Assembly: GCA_023258975.1 (NCBI GenBank)
Contig: JAHFRD010000013.1
Coordinates: 27,589 to 91,588, forward strand
Source of the DNA: Hydrogenophilales bacterium
Lineage (GTDB): Bacteria > Pseudomonadota > Gammaproteobacteria > Burkholderiales > Thiobacillaceae
DNA length: 64,000 bases
Direction of reading: 5' to 3'
Shown here piece after piece: positions 40,369 to 52,828 of the stretch. The position numbers and the translations under genes were made by a program. How positions within the stretch are numbered: the first letter of the stretch is position 1; the number at the start of each line of letters is the position of its first letter. Below the pieces are notes generated by a model, which made no database searches, was not told the origin of the DNA, and saw nothing but the letters and a program-made list of their open reading frames with translations.

Positions 40369-41001
40369 CTACTTCACGGGAAACAACCAGGCGGCCAACC
40401 CCAGCAGGAGTCCTCCAACACCAAAAAGCATGGCCCATTTGGCGGCTGAACGTGCCCGCAAGGCTTCCTTATGTAATCTCTTTATATCTTCGTTTTCTCG
40501 CGTGATTATCTTATTTAGTTCTTCACGCGAGGATTCACACATTTCGTTTATTCTTCTCAGTTCAGCCACATGTGGCGCAATTTCCGAGTACAGTTTGTCT
40601 CGCTCCTCCCCACTTCTCTCCCTGGCCTTATTTATGCATGCCTGTGCATTCCTGGCCTTATGCAGCAAATCAACCCAATCGGAAATCACGGGGGTTATCG
40701 CCACTTTGGCATAGCTATCCTTAAAAACGCGCAAGCGGTCAAGCTCTCGAAGCAGAACTGCTTCATGGCAATCATATATTGCACGTTGAGCATGTCGCTC
40801 AGATTTTTCTAATTGGGCTCGCCTTAAATCGTCATCTTCAGCTCGCAAGGCACAGAGCAAGTGATATGTCGCATTGCGCGTCTCATTGAGCGCTGGCCCA
40901 TCAAGCCCATATCCCAGAGACTCGACAATCTTCTGTAACGGCTCTACGGCTTTAAATAAGCTCAACAATAGTTGGAGATCATCATCCTGCCGTGTTTTCA
41001 T
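40369..41001 (-). CDS. Helical membrane-anchored protein, HEPN-like motif possible
   Basis: 210 residues of unknown family, AT-rich compared with miaB next to it. The first 60 residues contain [19 protein letters not shown], where RNATYH fits the R(N)x3-4H pattern of HEPN proteins. The middle is a charged coiled coil ([20 protein letters not shown]), and the C-terminus is a single membrane helix ([19 protein letters not shown]) after a basic stretch. It may be a tail-anchored effector or a structural protein; the HEPN reading is weak. It lies between miaB and a terminator at 41019. Confidence 0.65.
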   Translation of the reverse strand: MKTRQDDDLQLLLSLFKAVEPLQKIVESLGYGLDGPALNETRNATYHLLCALRAEDDDLRRAQLEKSERHAQRAIYDCHEAVLLRELDRLRVFKDSYAKVAITPVISDWVDLLHKARNAQACINKARERSGEERDKLYSEIAPHVAELRRINEMCESSREELNKIITRENEDIKRLHKEALRARSAAKWAMLFGVGGLLLGLAAWLFPVK

Positions 41002-41018
41002 AATACATGCGGTAGATA

Positions 41019-41043
41019 GAAAAACGCCGCCCTCAGGCGGCGT
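41019..41043 (-). terminator. Intrinsic terminator
   Basis: Minus strand ACGCCGCC and GGCGGCGT form an 8-bp stem with a TGAG loop, followed by TTTTT. It stops transcripts that come from the small gene at 41065-41283 or from tRNA-Met. Confidence 0.85.
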
Positions 41044-41064
41044 GATAATTACCGAACATCCAGG

Positions 41065-41283
41065 TTAATCCGTGAATTTATAATTCTTCAAAGAGTTATA
41101 TAACTTGTCGTGATCCTCTCTCGTAAACATTCTTCCGATACCCATAGAAACACTACCATCAGCCAAAGCCACTCGAACCTGTTTTACAAACGATGTATCT
41201 GGCTGGTAACTATCAGGGGGAACGGGGGTGAGAACCGGGTCAGAAACTTGGATCACGCTTGCTAACCTGCTAAATAATATCAT
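41065..41283 (-). CDS. Small hypothetical protein
   Basis: 72 residues, AT-rich. It reads MILFSRLASVIQVSDPVLTP, then a moderately conserved-looking KQVRVALADGSVSMGIGRMF and TREDHDKLYNSLKNYKFTD. No domain is recognised. It ends 22 bp before a good terminator, which supports transcription on this strand. It lies between tRNA-Met and the tail-anchored protein, in an AT-rich patch. Confidence 0.45.
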   Translation of the reverse strand: MILFSRLASVIQVSDPVLTPVPPDSYQPDTSFVKQVRVALADGSVSMGIGRMFTREDHDKLYNSLKNYKFTD

Positions 41284-41438
41284 TCTAAACCCTTCGTTAT
41301 TTAGGGCGATAACTGACTTTCTGTGCCTTACACATTGATACGAATAACGGTCTACTAGTAAACCAAAGCCAGGATACCAAATTACGCGGTTGACTTTAGC
41401 ACGACACTTATACGTTGTTGTGCAAATGTAAAATTTGT

Positions 41439-41515
41439 TGGTGGTGATGGGCGGAATCGAACCGCCGACCTGTGGGTTATGAATCCACCGCTCTAACCGT
41501 CTGAGCTACATCACC
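41439..41515 (-). tRNA. tRNA-Met, anticodon CAT
   Basis: 77 nt with encoded CCA. The acceptor arms GGTGATG and CATCACC pair, the anticodon loop is GATTCATAACC with CAT, and the T loop is GGTTCGATTCC. The first acceptor base pair is G-C and the D arm is GCTCAGACGGTTAGAGC, features of an elongator rather than initiator tRNA; an Ile2 tRNA with modified C34 is the other possibility. AT-rich DNA lies immediately past its 3' end. Confidence 0.93.
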
Positions 41516-41618
41516 AGGGGGTACAAAAAGAGGCGCGGATTATCCCGGCCAGTTGATGCTATGTCAATGATTAATCGAGCAAAACTGGCCGGCGAGGGTG
41601 CCTCGCCGAGCCGCTTGC

Positions 41619-42044
41619 TCAATGTTTGATCTTGCGCAGCTTCTGAATCGCGGCGAGTTGCGCCACGGCTTCGGCAAGTTCCGCCTGCGCCTGCGCGTAA
41701 TCCATCGCGGAGGTGCGATTGCGCATGACTTCCTCGGCCTTGGACTTGGCTTCCACAGCGCGGGCTTCGTCGAGGTCGTGCCCGCGAATCGCGGTGTCCG
41801 AAAGGATGGTGACCACGCCCGGCTGCACTTCGAGAATGCCGCCGGATACATAGATCAGGTCTTCCTCGGCCTTGTCCGGCGCCTTGATGCGCACCGAGCC
41901 GGCCTTGATGCGGGTCAGCAGCGGCGTGTGCCGCGGGTAGATGCCTACCTCGCCCATTTCGGCGGGGATCACCACGAATTCGGCGAGTCCGCTGTAGATC
42001 GCCGCTTCCGCGCTGACGATGTCGACATGTAGGGTCATGGCCAT
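41619..42044 (-). CDS. atpC: ATP synthase F1 epsilon subunit
   Basis: 141 residues: a beta-sandwich ([40 protein letters not shown]) and a C-terminal helical hairpin that inhibits ATP hydrolysis. It rotates with gamma at the base of F1. Last gene of the atp operon, 12 bp after atpD. Confidence 0.97.
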   Translation of the reverse strand: MAMTLHVDIVSAEAAIYSGLAEFVVIPAEMGEVGIYPRHTPLLTRIKAGSVRIKAPDKAEEDLIYVSGGILEVQPGVVTILSDTAIRGHDLDEARAVEAKSKAEEVMRNRTSAMDYAQAQAELAEAVAQLAAIQKLRKIKH

Positions 42045-42056
42045 GATGGCGCGTCC

Positions 42057-44332
<2,276 letters not shown>

Positions 44333-44345
44333 GTTCTATCCGTCC

Positions 44346-45881
44346 TCAGTAAGCCGCGCTGGCCTTGAAGTCTTCGATGGCGGCGGAAAGCTGCTTTTCC
44401 GTTTCGCCGTCGAGGTCGCCGCTGCTCTGAATCTTGTCCATCATGGCGGCGTATTTGCCCTTCATGAAGGATTGCAGCGCGCCTTCGAAAGGCAGGGCGC
44501 GCTTCACTTCCACGTCGTCCATGTAACCCCGGTTCACCGCGAACAGGGTGACGGCCATCTCGGCGACGTTCATCGGAGAATACTGGAACTGCTTCATCAG
44601 CTCCGTGACCATCTTGCCGCGCTCCAGCTGCTTGCGTGTGGCCTCGTCGAGATCGGATGCGAACTGCGCGAAGGCCGCCAGTTCGCGGTATTGCGCCAGA
44701 GCCAGGCGAATACCGCCGCCCAGTTTCTTGATGACCTTGGTCTGAGCGGCACCACCGACGCGGGACACGGACAGGCCGGCGTTGATGGCCGGGCGGATAC
44801 CGGCGTTGAACAGATCCGACTCCAGGAAAATCTGGCCGTCGGTAATGGAAATCACGTTGGTCGGCACGAAGGCGGAGACGTCGCCCGCCTGGGTCTCGAT
44901 GATGGGCAGGGCGGTCAGCGATCCGGTCTGGCCCTTGACCCCGGAAATGCGCTCGACGAAATCGGCGTTGACGCGGGCGGAACGCTCCAGCAGGCGGGAG
45001 TGCAGGTAGAACACATCGCCCGGATAGGCTTCGCGGCCCGGCGGACGGCGCAGCAGCAGGGAGATCTGACGATAGGCCCAGGCCTGCTTGGTCAGATCGT
45101 CGTAGACGATGAGGGCGTCACGGCCGGAATCGCGGAAGTATTCGCCCATCGTGCAGCCCGCGTAGGGGGCCAGGAATTGCATGGCGGCGGGGTCGGAAGC
45201 GGTGGCGGCGACGACGATGGTATGGGCCATCGCGCCGTGCTCTTCCAGCTTGCGCACCACGTTGGCGATGGACGAGGCCTTCTGGCCGACCGCCACATAG
45301 ACGCACAGGACGCCGGTGCCTTTCTGGTTGATGATGGCGTCGATCGCCACGGCGGTCTTGCCGGTCTGGCGGTCGCCGATAATCAATTCGCGCTGGCCGC
45401 GGCCAACCGGCACCATCGCGTCGATGGCCTTGAGGCCGGTCTGCATCGGCTGCGACACGGACTGGCGCGCGATCACGCCGGGCGCGATCTTCTCGATCGG
45501 CGCGCTGGCCTGGCAGTTGACCGGGCCCTTGGCGTCGATCGGCTGGCCGATGGCGTTGACCACGCGACCAAGCAACTCATCGCCGACCGGCACTTCGAGA
45601 ATGCGGCCGGTGCACTTGACGGTGTCGCCTTCCGAGATGTGTTCATACTCGCCCAGCACCACGGCCCCGACGGAGTCGCGTTCCAGGTTCAGCGCCATGC
45701 CGAAGGTGTTGCCGGGGAACTCCAGCATTTCACCCTGCATGACTTCGGCCAGGCCGTGCACACGCACGATGCCGTCGGTAACGGAGACCACGGTCCCCTG
45801 GGTTCGCAGTTCGGAACCGGCTTCCAGGTGCTGGATGCGGCTTTTGATCAGCTCGCTGATTTCGGAAGGATTGAGTTGCAT
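44346..45881 (-). CDS. atpA: ATP synthase F1 alpha subunit
   Basis: 511 residues. Non-catalytic nucleotide-binding subunit with P-loop [20 protein letters not shown], the arginine finger region in [20 protein letters not shown], and [24 protein letters not shown] [20 protein letters not shown]. Alternates with beta in the F1 head. Confidence 0.98.
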   Translation of the reverse strand: MQLNPSEISELIKSRIQHLEAGSELRTQGTVVSVTDGIVRVHGLAEVMQGEMLEFPGNTFGMALNLERDSVGAVVLGEYEHISEGDTVKCTGRILEVPVGDELLGRVVNAIGQPIDAKGPVNCQASAPIEKIAPGVIARQSVSQPMQTGLKAIDAMVPVGRGQRELIIGDRQTGKTAVAIDAIINQKGTGVLCVYVAVGQKASSIANVVRKLEEHGAMAHTIVVAATASDPAAMQFLAPYAGCTMGEYFRDSGRDALIVYDDLTKQAWAYRQISLLLRRPPGREAYPGDVFYLHSRLLERSARVNADFVERISGVKGQTGSLTALPIIETQAGDVSAFVPTNVISITDGQIFLESDLFNAGIRPAINAGLSVSRVGGAAQTKVIKKLGGGIRLALAQYRELAAFAQFASDLDEATRKQLERGKMVTELMKQFQYSPMNVAEMAVTLFAVNRGYMDDVEVKRALPFEGALQSFMKGKYAAMMDKIQSSGDLDGETEKQLSAAIEDFKASAAY

Positions 45882-45902
45882 GTGAACTCCAGATTTCTTT
45901 GA

Positions 45903-46436
45903 TTAAGCTTTCAAGGTTGCGGCCAGGGCTTCCAGCCCGCCGCGCACCGAGGAATCCATGACTTCGTCGCCCACCTGGATCACCACGCCGCCGATCAGAT
46001 CCGCATCCACCGATTGGGTGGCGGTGATCTTGCGGCCTAATTTGGCTTCCAGTTTGGCGACCATGCCGGCCAACTGCTCGTTGCTCAGTTCGTAAGCGCT
46101 GGTGATGTGCGCGGTCAACTCGCCTTCCTGCGCGGCTTTCAGCACCTCGTACAGGGCGACGATCTCCGGCAACAACGCGAGGCGCTTGTTTTCCGCCAGC
46201 AGGCTGACCAGATTGCCGCCCTCGGCGCCCAGCTTGCCGCCGCACACCGCCAGGATCACTTCCGCGACTCGCTCGGTCGGCACGGCGGGATTGCCCGCCA
46301 ATGCCCGCACCTGCTCATCACACGCCACCAGCGCCAGCAAAGCCAGACGCTCGGACCAGTGATCCCAGGCATTGCCTTCGGCGGCCAGTTTGCCCACGGC
46401 TTCGGCGTAGGGGCGGGCTAGGGTTGTGCGTTCCAT
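45903..46436 (-). CDS. atpH: ATP synthase F1 delta subunit
   Basis: 177 residues. The N-terminal helical bundle starts TTLARPYAEAVGKLAAEGNA, and the C-terminal DADLIGGVVIQVGDEVMDSS is the family signature. It ties the peripheral stalk to the top of F1. Lies between atpF and atpA as usual. Confidence 0.97.
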   Translation of the reverse strand: MERTTLARPYAEAVGKLAAEGNAWDHWSERLALLALVACDEQVRALAGNPAVPTERVAEVILAVCGGKLGAEGGNLVSLLAENKRLALLPEIVALYEVLKAAQEGELTAHITSAYELSNEQLAGMVAKLEAKLGRKITATQSVDADLIGGVVIQVGDEVMDSSVRGGLEALAATLKA

Positions 46437-46460
46437 CTCTTTCTTGTCCTGGCTATTGGC

Positions 46461-46931
46461 TTACAGCTCGTTCTTGATCGCTTCGAGCAGATCGGCATGG
46501 GCCTTGGCGTCGACTTCGCGGCGCAGCACCCTGCCGGCACCGGCGACCACCAGGGCGGCTACCTCGCCACGCAAGGCCTCGCGGGCGCGGTGCGTTTCCT
46601 GCTCGATCTCGGCCTTGGCGGCAATAATCATGCGATCGCCCTCACCCTTGGCCGCGTTCTTGGCCTCGTCGACGATCTGGCCGGCGCGCTTTTCAGCTTG
46701 GGCGATGATCTCGGCGGCCTTGATCTTGACGTCGTGCAGCGTCTCGCTGGCGCGCTTGGCGGCCAACTCCAGCTCATGCTTGCCACGATCGGCGGCGGCC
46801 AGACCATCGGCGATCTGCTTCTTGCGAGCCTCCAGGGCTCCAACGATCGGCGGCCACACGAACTTCATGCAGAACCACACGAAGAAAGCGAAAGTGATGG
46901 ACTGTCCGATCAGGGTCATATTGATGTTCAT
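46461..46931 (-). CDS. atpF: ATP synthase F0 b subunit
   Basis: 156 residues: one N-terminal membrane helix ([20 protein letters not shown]) and a long charged, alanine-rich helix that dimerises as the peripheral stalk. Standard length and position. Confidence 0.97.
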   Translation of the reverse strand: MNINMTLIGQSITFAFFVWFCMKFVWPPIVGALEARKKQIADGLAAADRGKHELELAAKRASETLHDVKIKAAEIIAQAEKRAGQIVDEAKNAAKGEGDRMIIAAKAEIEQETHRAREALRGEVAALVVAGAGRVLRREVDAKAHADLLEAIKNEL

Positions 46932-46965
46932 GACCGCTCCTCTTGCGTGTTATCGCGTTGATGGT

Positions 46966-47214
<249 letters not shown>

Positions 47215-47248
47215 CTAGAGACGATTCAGTAAATACAAAAAGCGAAAA

Positions 47249-48151
<903 letters not shown>

Positions 48152-48169
48152 TCAAATCGCCCGGAGGCG

Positions 48170-48523
48170 TCAATCTGTCTTCAGGGTAGCCGCAGCGATG
48201 ATCCATGCGGCCTGCCCCACTATAAATCCCAACAACATCGGTAGCGGATCAAGTCGCAACCCGACCATCCCTACCGCCAAAACGATTCCGACGACAAAAA
48301 AACGCTCCATGCTGGAACGCTGAAACTGTCTCAGATGGCGCCCACCTTCGCAGTGGTAATCATACCGGCCCCGCCGCCAGCGCCATATCAGCAAACCGAT
48401 ATTCGCCAACGCGGCCAAACCACCGTACAACGCCGCGCCGCCAGTCACCGCCCCGTACCACATCCAGGCCAGCATCGCCACGACCACGATCATGGCGCCC
48501 TGCAAGGCGTATGCAAAAAACAT
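48170..48523 (-). CDS. atpI: ATP synthase I chain
   Basis: 117 residues with four membrane helices (GAMIVVVAMLAWMWYGAV, ALYGGLAALANIGLLIW, and two near the C-terminus). AtpI assists assembly of the c ring and heads the operon. It starts 77 bp downstream of parB, with a dyad in between. Confidence 0.9.
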   Translation of the reverse strand: MFFAYALQGAMIVVVAMLAWMWYGAVTGGAALYGGLAALANIGLLIWRWRRGRYDYHCEGGRHLRQFQRSSMERFFVVGIVLAVGMVGLRLDPLPMLLGFIVGQAAWIIAAATLKTD

Positions 48524-48558
48524 TAGCCGATAATGATATAAGAATTAGCGAGTCTAAT

Positions 48559-48585
48559 GCAATCATCAAATGCTTTGATGATTGC
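48559..48585. repeat. Perfect 12-bp inverted repeat between parB and atpI
   Basis: GCAATCATCAAA and TTTGATGATTGC flank TGC. No T run follows on either strand, so it is not a classic terminator. It lies 36-62 bases upstream of the atpI start and could be a protein-binding site or an RNA hairpin at the junction. Confidence 0.6.
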
Positions 48586-48599
48586 CGCAAGCGTACAAG

Positions 48600-49436
48600 T
48601 CAATGGATACGTCGCAGCAGGTCGTCCAGTTGATCGAGGCTGGAGAATTCAATGCTGAGACGTCCGGCACCCTTGCGGTTGGCGCTGATGCGCACGCCGG
48701 CGCCCAGTTTTTCCGATAGATCCTCTTCCAGACGCACGACGTCGCGATCCTTGTTCACCACCTTCTTTTCCAGCGGCTTGAGCACCCTGGTGACCAGGCG
48801 CTCCGCCTCCCGCACGGAGAGGCCGCGCTTGACCACTTCGTGAGCGGAATCCAGCTGTTTGGCGTGAGTAAGCGCCAGCAAGGCGCGGGCATGGCCCATG
48901 TCCAGGTCGCCGTTCATCAGCAGCGACTGCACCGGCTTGGCCAGGTTGAGCAGGCGCAGCAGATTGGTCACCGCGACACGGGAGCGGCCCACCGCTTCTG
49001 CCGCCGTCTGGTGAGTCATGGAGAACTCCTGGATCAGGCGATGGATGCCCTGCGCCTCTTCCAGAGGATTCAGGTTTTCCCGCTGGATGTTCTCGATCAA
49101 GGCCATCTTCAGCGCGGCCTCGTCGGGAACGTCGCGCACCAGCACCGCCACCTGAGTCAGGCCGGCCAACTGGCTGGCGCGCCAACGCCGCTCGCCGGCG
49201 ATGATTTCGTAGCGCCCACCCGGAACGGCGCGCGCCAGAATGGGCTGCATCAAGCCCTGTGACTTGATCGACTCCGCCAATTCCGCCAACGCGTCGGCAT
49301 CCATGCGGGTGCGCGGCTGGTATTTTCCGGGTACCAGACTTTCCACGGGCAGCGTGAGCAGCCGCTCACCGTCCGCAGTTTCGCCCTCCCCCAACAGGGC
49401 ATCCAGTCCGCGCCCGAGTCCCTTGAGCTTAGCCAT
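48600..49436 (-). CDS. parB: Chromosome partitioning protein ParB
   Basis: 278 residues from ATG 49436 (AKLKGLGRGLDALLGE). The CTP-binding ParB/Srx domain has RYEIIAGERRWRASQLAGL and the ALIENIQRENLNPLEEAQG motif. A helix-turn-helix (MTHQTAAEAVGRSRVAVTNL) reads parS, and a C-terminal dimer domain ends the protein. Its sites are probably those at 44113 and 52797. It overlaps parA by 8 bases. Confidence 0.97.
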   Translation of the reverse strand: MAKLKGLGRGLDALLGEGETADGERLLTLPVESLVPGKYQPRTRMDADALAELAESIKSQGLMQPILARAVPGGRYEIIAGERRWRASQLAGLTQVAVLVRDVPDEAALKMALIENIQRENLNPLEEAQGIHRLIQEFSMTHQTAAEAVGRSRVAVTNLLRLLNLAKPVQSLLMNGDLDMGHARALLALTHAKQLDSAHEVVKRGLSVREAERLVTRVLKPLEKKVVNKDRDVVRLEEDLSEKLGAGVRISANRKGAGRLSIEFSSLDQLDDLLRRIH

Positions 49437-50208
49437 TACGATTCTTCTCCTGCTTGTCGATGAGTTCCCGGGCCATTTGCAGGTAGGACTGCGCGCCCTT
49501 GGAGATCCGGTCGTATTGCAACACCGCCAGGCCGTGGCTGGGCGCCTCCGCCAGACGTACATTGCGCGGCACCACCGTATCGAACACCTTGGCGCCGAAG
49601 TGGGCCTTGAGTTGATCGGAGACATTCTGCGCCAGCGTGTTGCGGGTATCGAACATCACCCGCACCACGCCGTCGATCACCAGAGCGGGATTCAGGCGCG
49701 CCTTGATCTTCTTGATGGTATTGACCAGATCGGCCAGGCCCTCGATGGCGAAATATTCACACTGCATCGGGATGATCACCGCATGCGCGCAGGTCAGCGC
49801 GTTGACGGTCAACAGATTGAGCGCGGGCGGGCAGTCGATCAGGACGAAGTCATACTCGCCGGTGACTGTCCGCAACCCCTCGCGCAGGCGGAATTCGCGC
49901 TCCTTTTCCTGTACCAGTTCGACCTCGGCGCCGGCCAGATCGCGGTTGGCCGGGAGCAGGTCATAACCCCCTTCCGGCGAGCGCACCCGTACCTCGATCG
50001 CCGTGCTGGAGCGCAGCAACAAGTGGTAAACCGTCTTCGTCAGCCCTTGTTTGTCGATACCGCTGGCGGTGGTGGCGTTGCCCTGCGGATCCAGGTCGAT
50101 CAACAGTACGCGTCGGCCCAGACTGGCCAGACTGGCCGCCAGGTTGACGGCACTGGTGGTCTTGCCGACCCCCCCTTTCTGATTGGTGATAGCCAGGATG
50201 CGCGCCAT
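49429..50208 (-). CDS. parA: Chromosome partitioning ATPase ParA
   Basis: 259 residues from ATG 50208. Deviant Walker A ITNQKGGVGKTTSAVNLA, VLLIDLDPQGNATTASGI, and FVLIDCPPALNLLTVNAL mark a Soj-type ParA. It forms the nucleoid-bound gradient that moves ParB-parS complexes. It follows rsmG by 4 bp. Confidence 0.97.
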   Translation of the reverse strand: MARILAITNQKGGVGKTTSAVNLAASLASLGRRVLLIDLDPQGNATTASGIDKQGLTKTVYHLLLRSSTAIEVRVRSPEGGYDLLPANRDLAGAEVELVQEKEREFRLREGLRTVTGEYDFVLIDCPPALNLLTVNALTCAHAVIIPMQCEYFAIEGLADLVNTIKKIKARLNPALVIDGVVRVMFDTRNTLAQNVSDQLKAHFGAKVFDTVVPRNVRLAEAPSHGLAVLQYDRISKGAQSYLQMARELIDKQEKNRNG

Positions 50209-50212
50209 GAAT

Positions 50213-50833
50213 TCAATCCATTTCCATGATGATGATGTGGCGGTCGGCGTCCATGCCCGGGACGTGCAACCTGGCGTCACGCTTGACGCGAGCACCCTTG
50301 AGCAAGGCGATCTCCTCGTCCGGGTACAAACCCTTCATCGCCAGCCACTCGCCATTTTCGGCGAGCAGGTGGCGTGTCGCGGCCACGAAATCGGTGAGAT
50401 CGGAGAACGCGCGGGAAACGATCTGGGGGTACTTGTCCGCCGGGCGGTAATCCTCTGATCGCGCATGCACCACGGTGACATTCGAAAGTTTGAGTTCAAT
50501 GGCCACCTGTTGCATGAAGCCACAGCGTTTCTGGCTGGAATCCAGCAAAGTCGTCTTCAAGTCGGGGCGCGCCACCGCCAACGGGATGCCGGGCAGGCCG
50601 GCGCCGCTGCCGACATCGAGCAAAGGGCCCGCCGCGACACTGGGCAGAATGGCAAGGCTATCGAGCAAATGATGGGTGAGCATGCGCTCGGGCTCGTGTA
50701 TGGCCGTCAGGTTGTAGGTACGGTTCCACTTGCCGATCAGCGCCAGGTAATCCAGCAGGCGCCGCTCCTGGGTAGCGTCCAAACCCACGCCCATCTCGCG
50801 CGATGCCTCGCTCAGGGAAGACGAAAGATTCAT
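50213..50833 (-). CDS. rsmG: 16S rRNA (guanine-527-N7)-methyltransferase
   Basis: 206 residues. SAM motif [21 protein letters not shown], the RNA-binding [17 protein letters not shown], and [11 protein letters not shown] are diagnostic of RsmG (GidB). Loss of this methylation gives low-level streptomycin resistance. It overlaps mnmG as ATGA, a near-universal order near oriC. Confidence 0.97.
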   Translation of the reverse strand: MNLSSSLSEASREMGVGLDATQERRLLDYLALIGKWNRTYNLTAIHEPERMLTHHLLDSLAILPSVAAGPLLDVGSGAGLPGIPLAVARPDLKTTLLDSSQKRCGFMQQVAIELKLSNVTVVHARSEDYRPADKYPQIVSRAFSDLTDFVAATRHLLAENGEWLAMKGLYPDEEIALLKGARVKRDARLHVPGMDADRHIIIMEMD

Positions 50834-52725
50834 GCCCCGGGCTCCTTGCGCGCCAACTCACCACGTTTGAGATAAACCATCAACACCGACACCGCCGCCG
50901 GCGTCACACCCGAGATGCGCGAGGCCATACCCAGCGTCGCCGGGCGCATCTGGTTGAGTTTCTGGCGCACCTCGATGGATAGACTGGCAAGCGCCATATA
51001 GTCGAAGTCGGCGGGCAAGGGCTGATCTTCCTGGCCACGTTGGCGTTCGATTTCATCGAACTGGCGCGCGACGTAGCCGGCGTATTTCGCCTCGACTTCC
51101 ACCTGCGCACTGAACTCCGGATCGTCGATCGCCTCCCCCGCGCCGGGCAGGGTCATGAGGCTCGCGTAATCCACTTCCGGGCGGCGCAGCAGATCGAACA
51201 GGCTGTATTCCCGCTCGATGCCCCTGCCCAGTACGCGCAGCGCATCGGCAACCGGCAGGCTGTCCGGTTTGACCCAGGCCGACTTCAATCGCTCGACCTC
51301 GCGCGCCATCGCCTCGCGTTTGGCCTCGAAGCGCGCCCAACGGGTATCGTCCACCAGCCCCAGCCTCCGGCCCGCTTCCGTAAGACGTTGATCGGCGTTG
51401 TCCTCGCGCAAGCTCAGGCGATACTCGGCGCGGCTGGTGAACATGCGGTAGGGTTCGGCGACGCCACGCGTCACCAGATCATCCACCATCACACCCAGAT
51501 AGGCCTGATCGCGGCGCGGCCACCACGCTTCCTTGTCGCGCGCCCGCAAACCGGCATTGAGACCGGCCAGCAGACCCTGCGCGGCCGCCTCTTCATAACC
51601 CGTGGTGCCGTTGATCTGCCCGGCGAAGAAAAGGCCGTCGATGGCCTTGGTCTCAAGGCTGGGTTTCAAGCCACGCGGGTCGTAGTAATCGTATTCGATG
51701 GCATAACCCGGGCGCAGGATGTGGGCATGCTCCAGGCCGCGTATTGACCGCACCAGATCGAGCTGCACATCGAAGGGCAGGCTGGTGGATACGCCGTTGG
51801 GGTAGAACTCATGGGTGGTGAGGCCCTCCGGCTCAAGGAACACGTTGTGCCCGGTCTTGTCGGCAAAACGGGTGATCTTGTCCTCGATGGATGGGCAATA
51901 GCGTGGCCCCACGCCCTCGATCACCCCGGTATAAAGAGGCGAACGATCCAGTCCTCGGCGAATGATCTCGTGGGTGCGCTCGTTGGTCTGGGTAATCCAG
52001 CAGGGCAACTGGCGTGGGTGAGTCTCCCGCCGGCCCATGAAGGAAAACACCGGTTCCGGCGTATCGCCCGGCTGTTCCTGCATCGCCGCGAAGTCGATGC
52101 TGCGGCCATCGATACGTGGTGGCGTGCCGGTCTTCAGGCGCCCCGCCGGCAGGCTCAATTCACGCAGGCGCGCCGCCAGAGAAACCGCCGGCGGGTCGCC
52201 CATGCGGCCGGCAGGAAAGTGCTCCAGCCCAACATGGATCAAGCCGGCGAGAAAAGTGCCCGTGGTCAGTACCACGCCGCGCGCCTGGAACACGACGCCA
52301 ATCCGGGTGCGCACCCCGGCGACGCGATTACCTTCCAGCACGAGATCGTCCACCGCCTGCTGGAACAGCGTGAGGTTGGCCTGATTCTCCAGACGTGAAC
52401 GAATCGCCTGCTTGTACAGCGCGCGATCCGCCTGGGCGCGGCTGGCGCGCACGGCGGGGCCTTTCGAGGAGTTCAGAATACGAAACTGGATGCCGGCCGC
52501 GTCGGTGGCCAGCGCCATCGCCCCACCCAGCGCATCCACTTCCTTGACCAGATGTCCCTTGCCGATACCGCCGATGGACGGGTTGCATGACATCGCCCCG
52601 AGGGTTTCGATGTTGTGGGTCAGCAGCAGAGTGCGCGCGCCCATGCGCGCGGCCGCCAGCGCCGCCTCGGTGCCGGCATGGCCGCCACCGACGACGATGA
52701 CATCGAAACGCTCGGGAAATTGCAT
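50830..52725 (-). CDS. mnmG: tRNA uridine-5-carboxymethylaminomethyl modification enzyme MnmG
   Basis: 631 residues from ATG 52725. FAD motif [20 protein letters not shown], the conserved [20 protein letters not shown] with active cysteine, [12 protein letters not shown], the second cysteine in [11 protein letters not shown], and the C-terminal helical domain that binds MnmE and tRNA. MnmE is not in the window. Upstream of the start lies a parS site. Confidence 0.98.
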   Translation of the reverse strand: MQFPERFDVIVVGGGHAGTEAALAAARMGARTLLLTHNIETLGAMSCNPSIGGIGKGHLVKEVDALGGAMALATDAAGIQFRILNSSKGPAVRASRAQADRALYKQAIRSRLENQANLTLFQQAVDDLVLEGNRVAGVRTRIGVVFQARGVVLTTGTFLAGLIHVGLEHFPAGRMGDPPAVSLAARLRELSLPAGRLKTGTPPRIDGRSIDFAAMQEQPGDTPEPVFSFMGRRETHPRQLPCWITQTNERTHEIIRRGLDRSPLYTGVIEGVGPRYCPSIEDKITRFADKTGHNVFLEPEGLTTHEFYPNGVSTSLPFDVQLDLVRSIRGLEHAHILRPGYAIEYDYYDPRGLKPSLETKAIDGLFFAGQINGTTGYEEAAAQGLLAGLNAGLRARDKEAWWPRRDQAYLGVMVDDLVTRGVAEPYRMFTSRAEYRLSLREDNADQRLTEAGRRLGLVDDTRWARFEAKREAMAREVERLKSAWVKPDSLPVADALRVLGRGIEREYSLFDLLRRPEVDYASLMTLPGAGEAIDDPEFSAQVEVEAKYAGYVARQFDEIERQRGQEDQPLPADFDYMALASLSIEVRQKLNQMRPATLGMASRISGVTPAAVSVLMVYLKRGELARKEPGA

Positions 52726-52796
52726 GATTTTTCGGGGTTTTCGGACAGTCGTCGCGTGGATGCGACGGGCTCGCATTCTACGTCACGCGGCGCGCA

Positions 52797-52812
52797 TGTT
52801 TCACGTGAAACA
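52797..52812. promoter_or_regulatory. parS: parS centromere-like site
   Basis: TGTTTCACGTGAAACA is an exact copy of the canonical 16-bp parS palindrome. It lies in the intergenic space between mnmG and the ABC exporter gene, 2.6 kb from parAB. Confidence 0.92.
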
Positions 52813-52828
52813 TTGTCGACGCGGCGTA

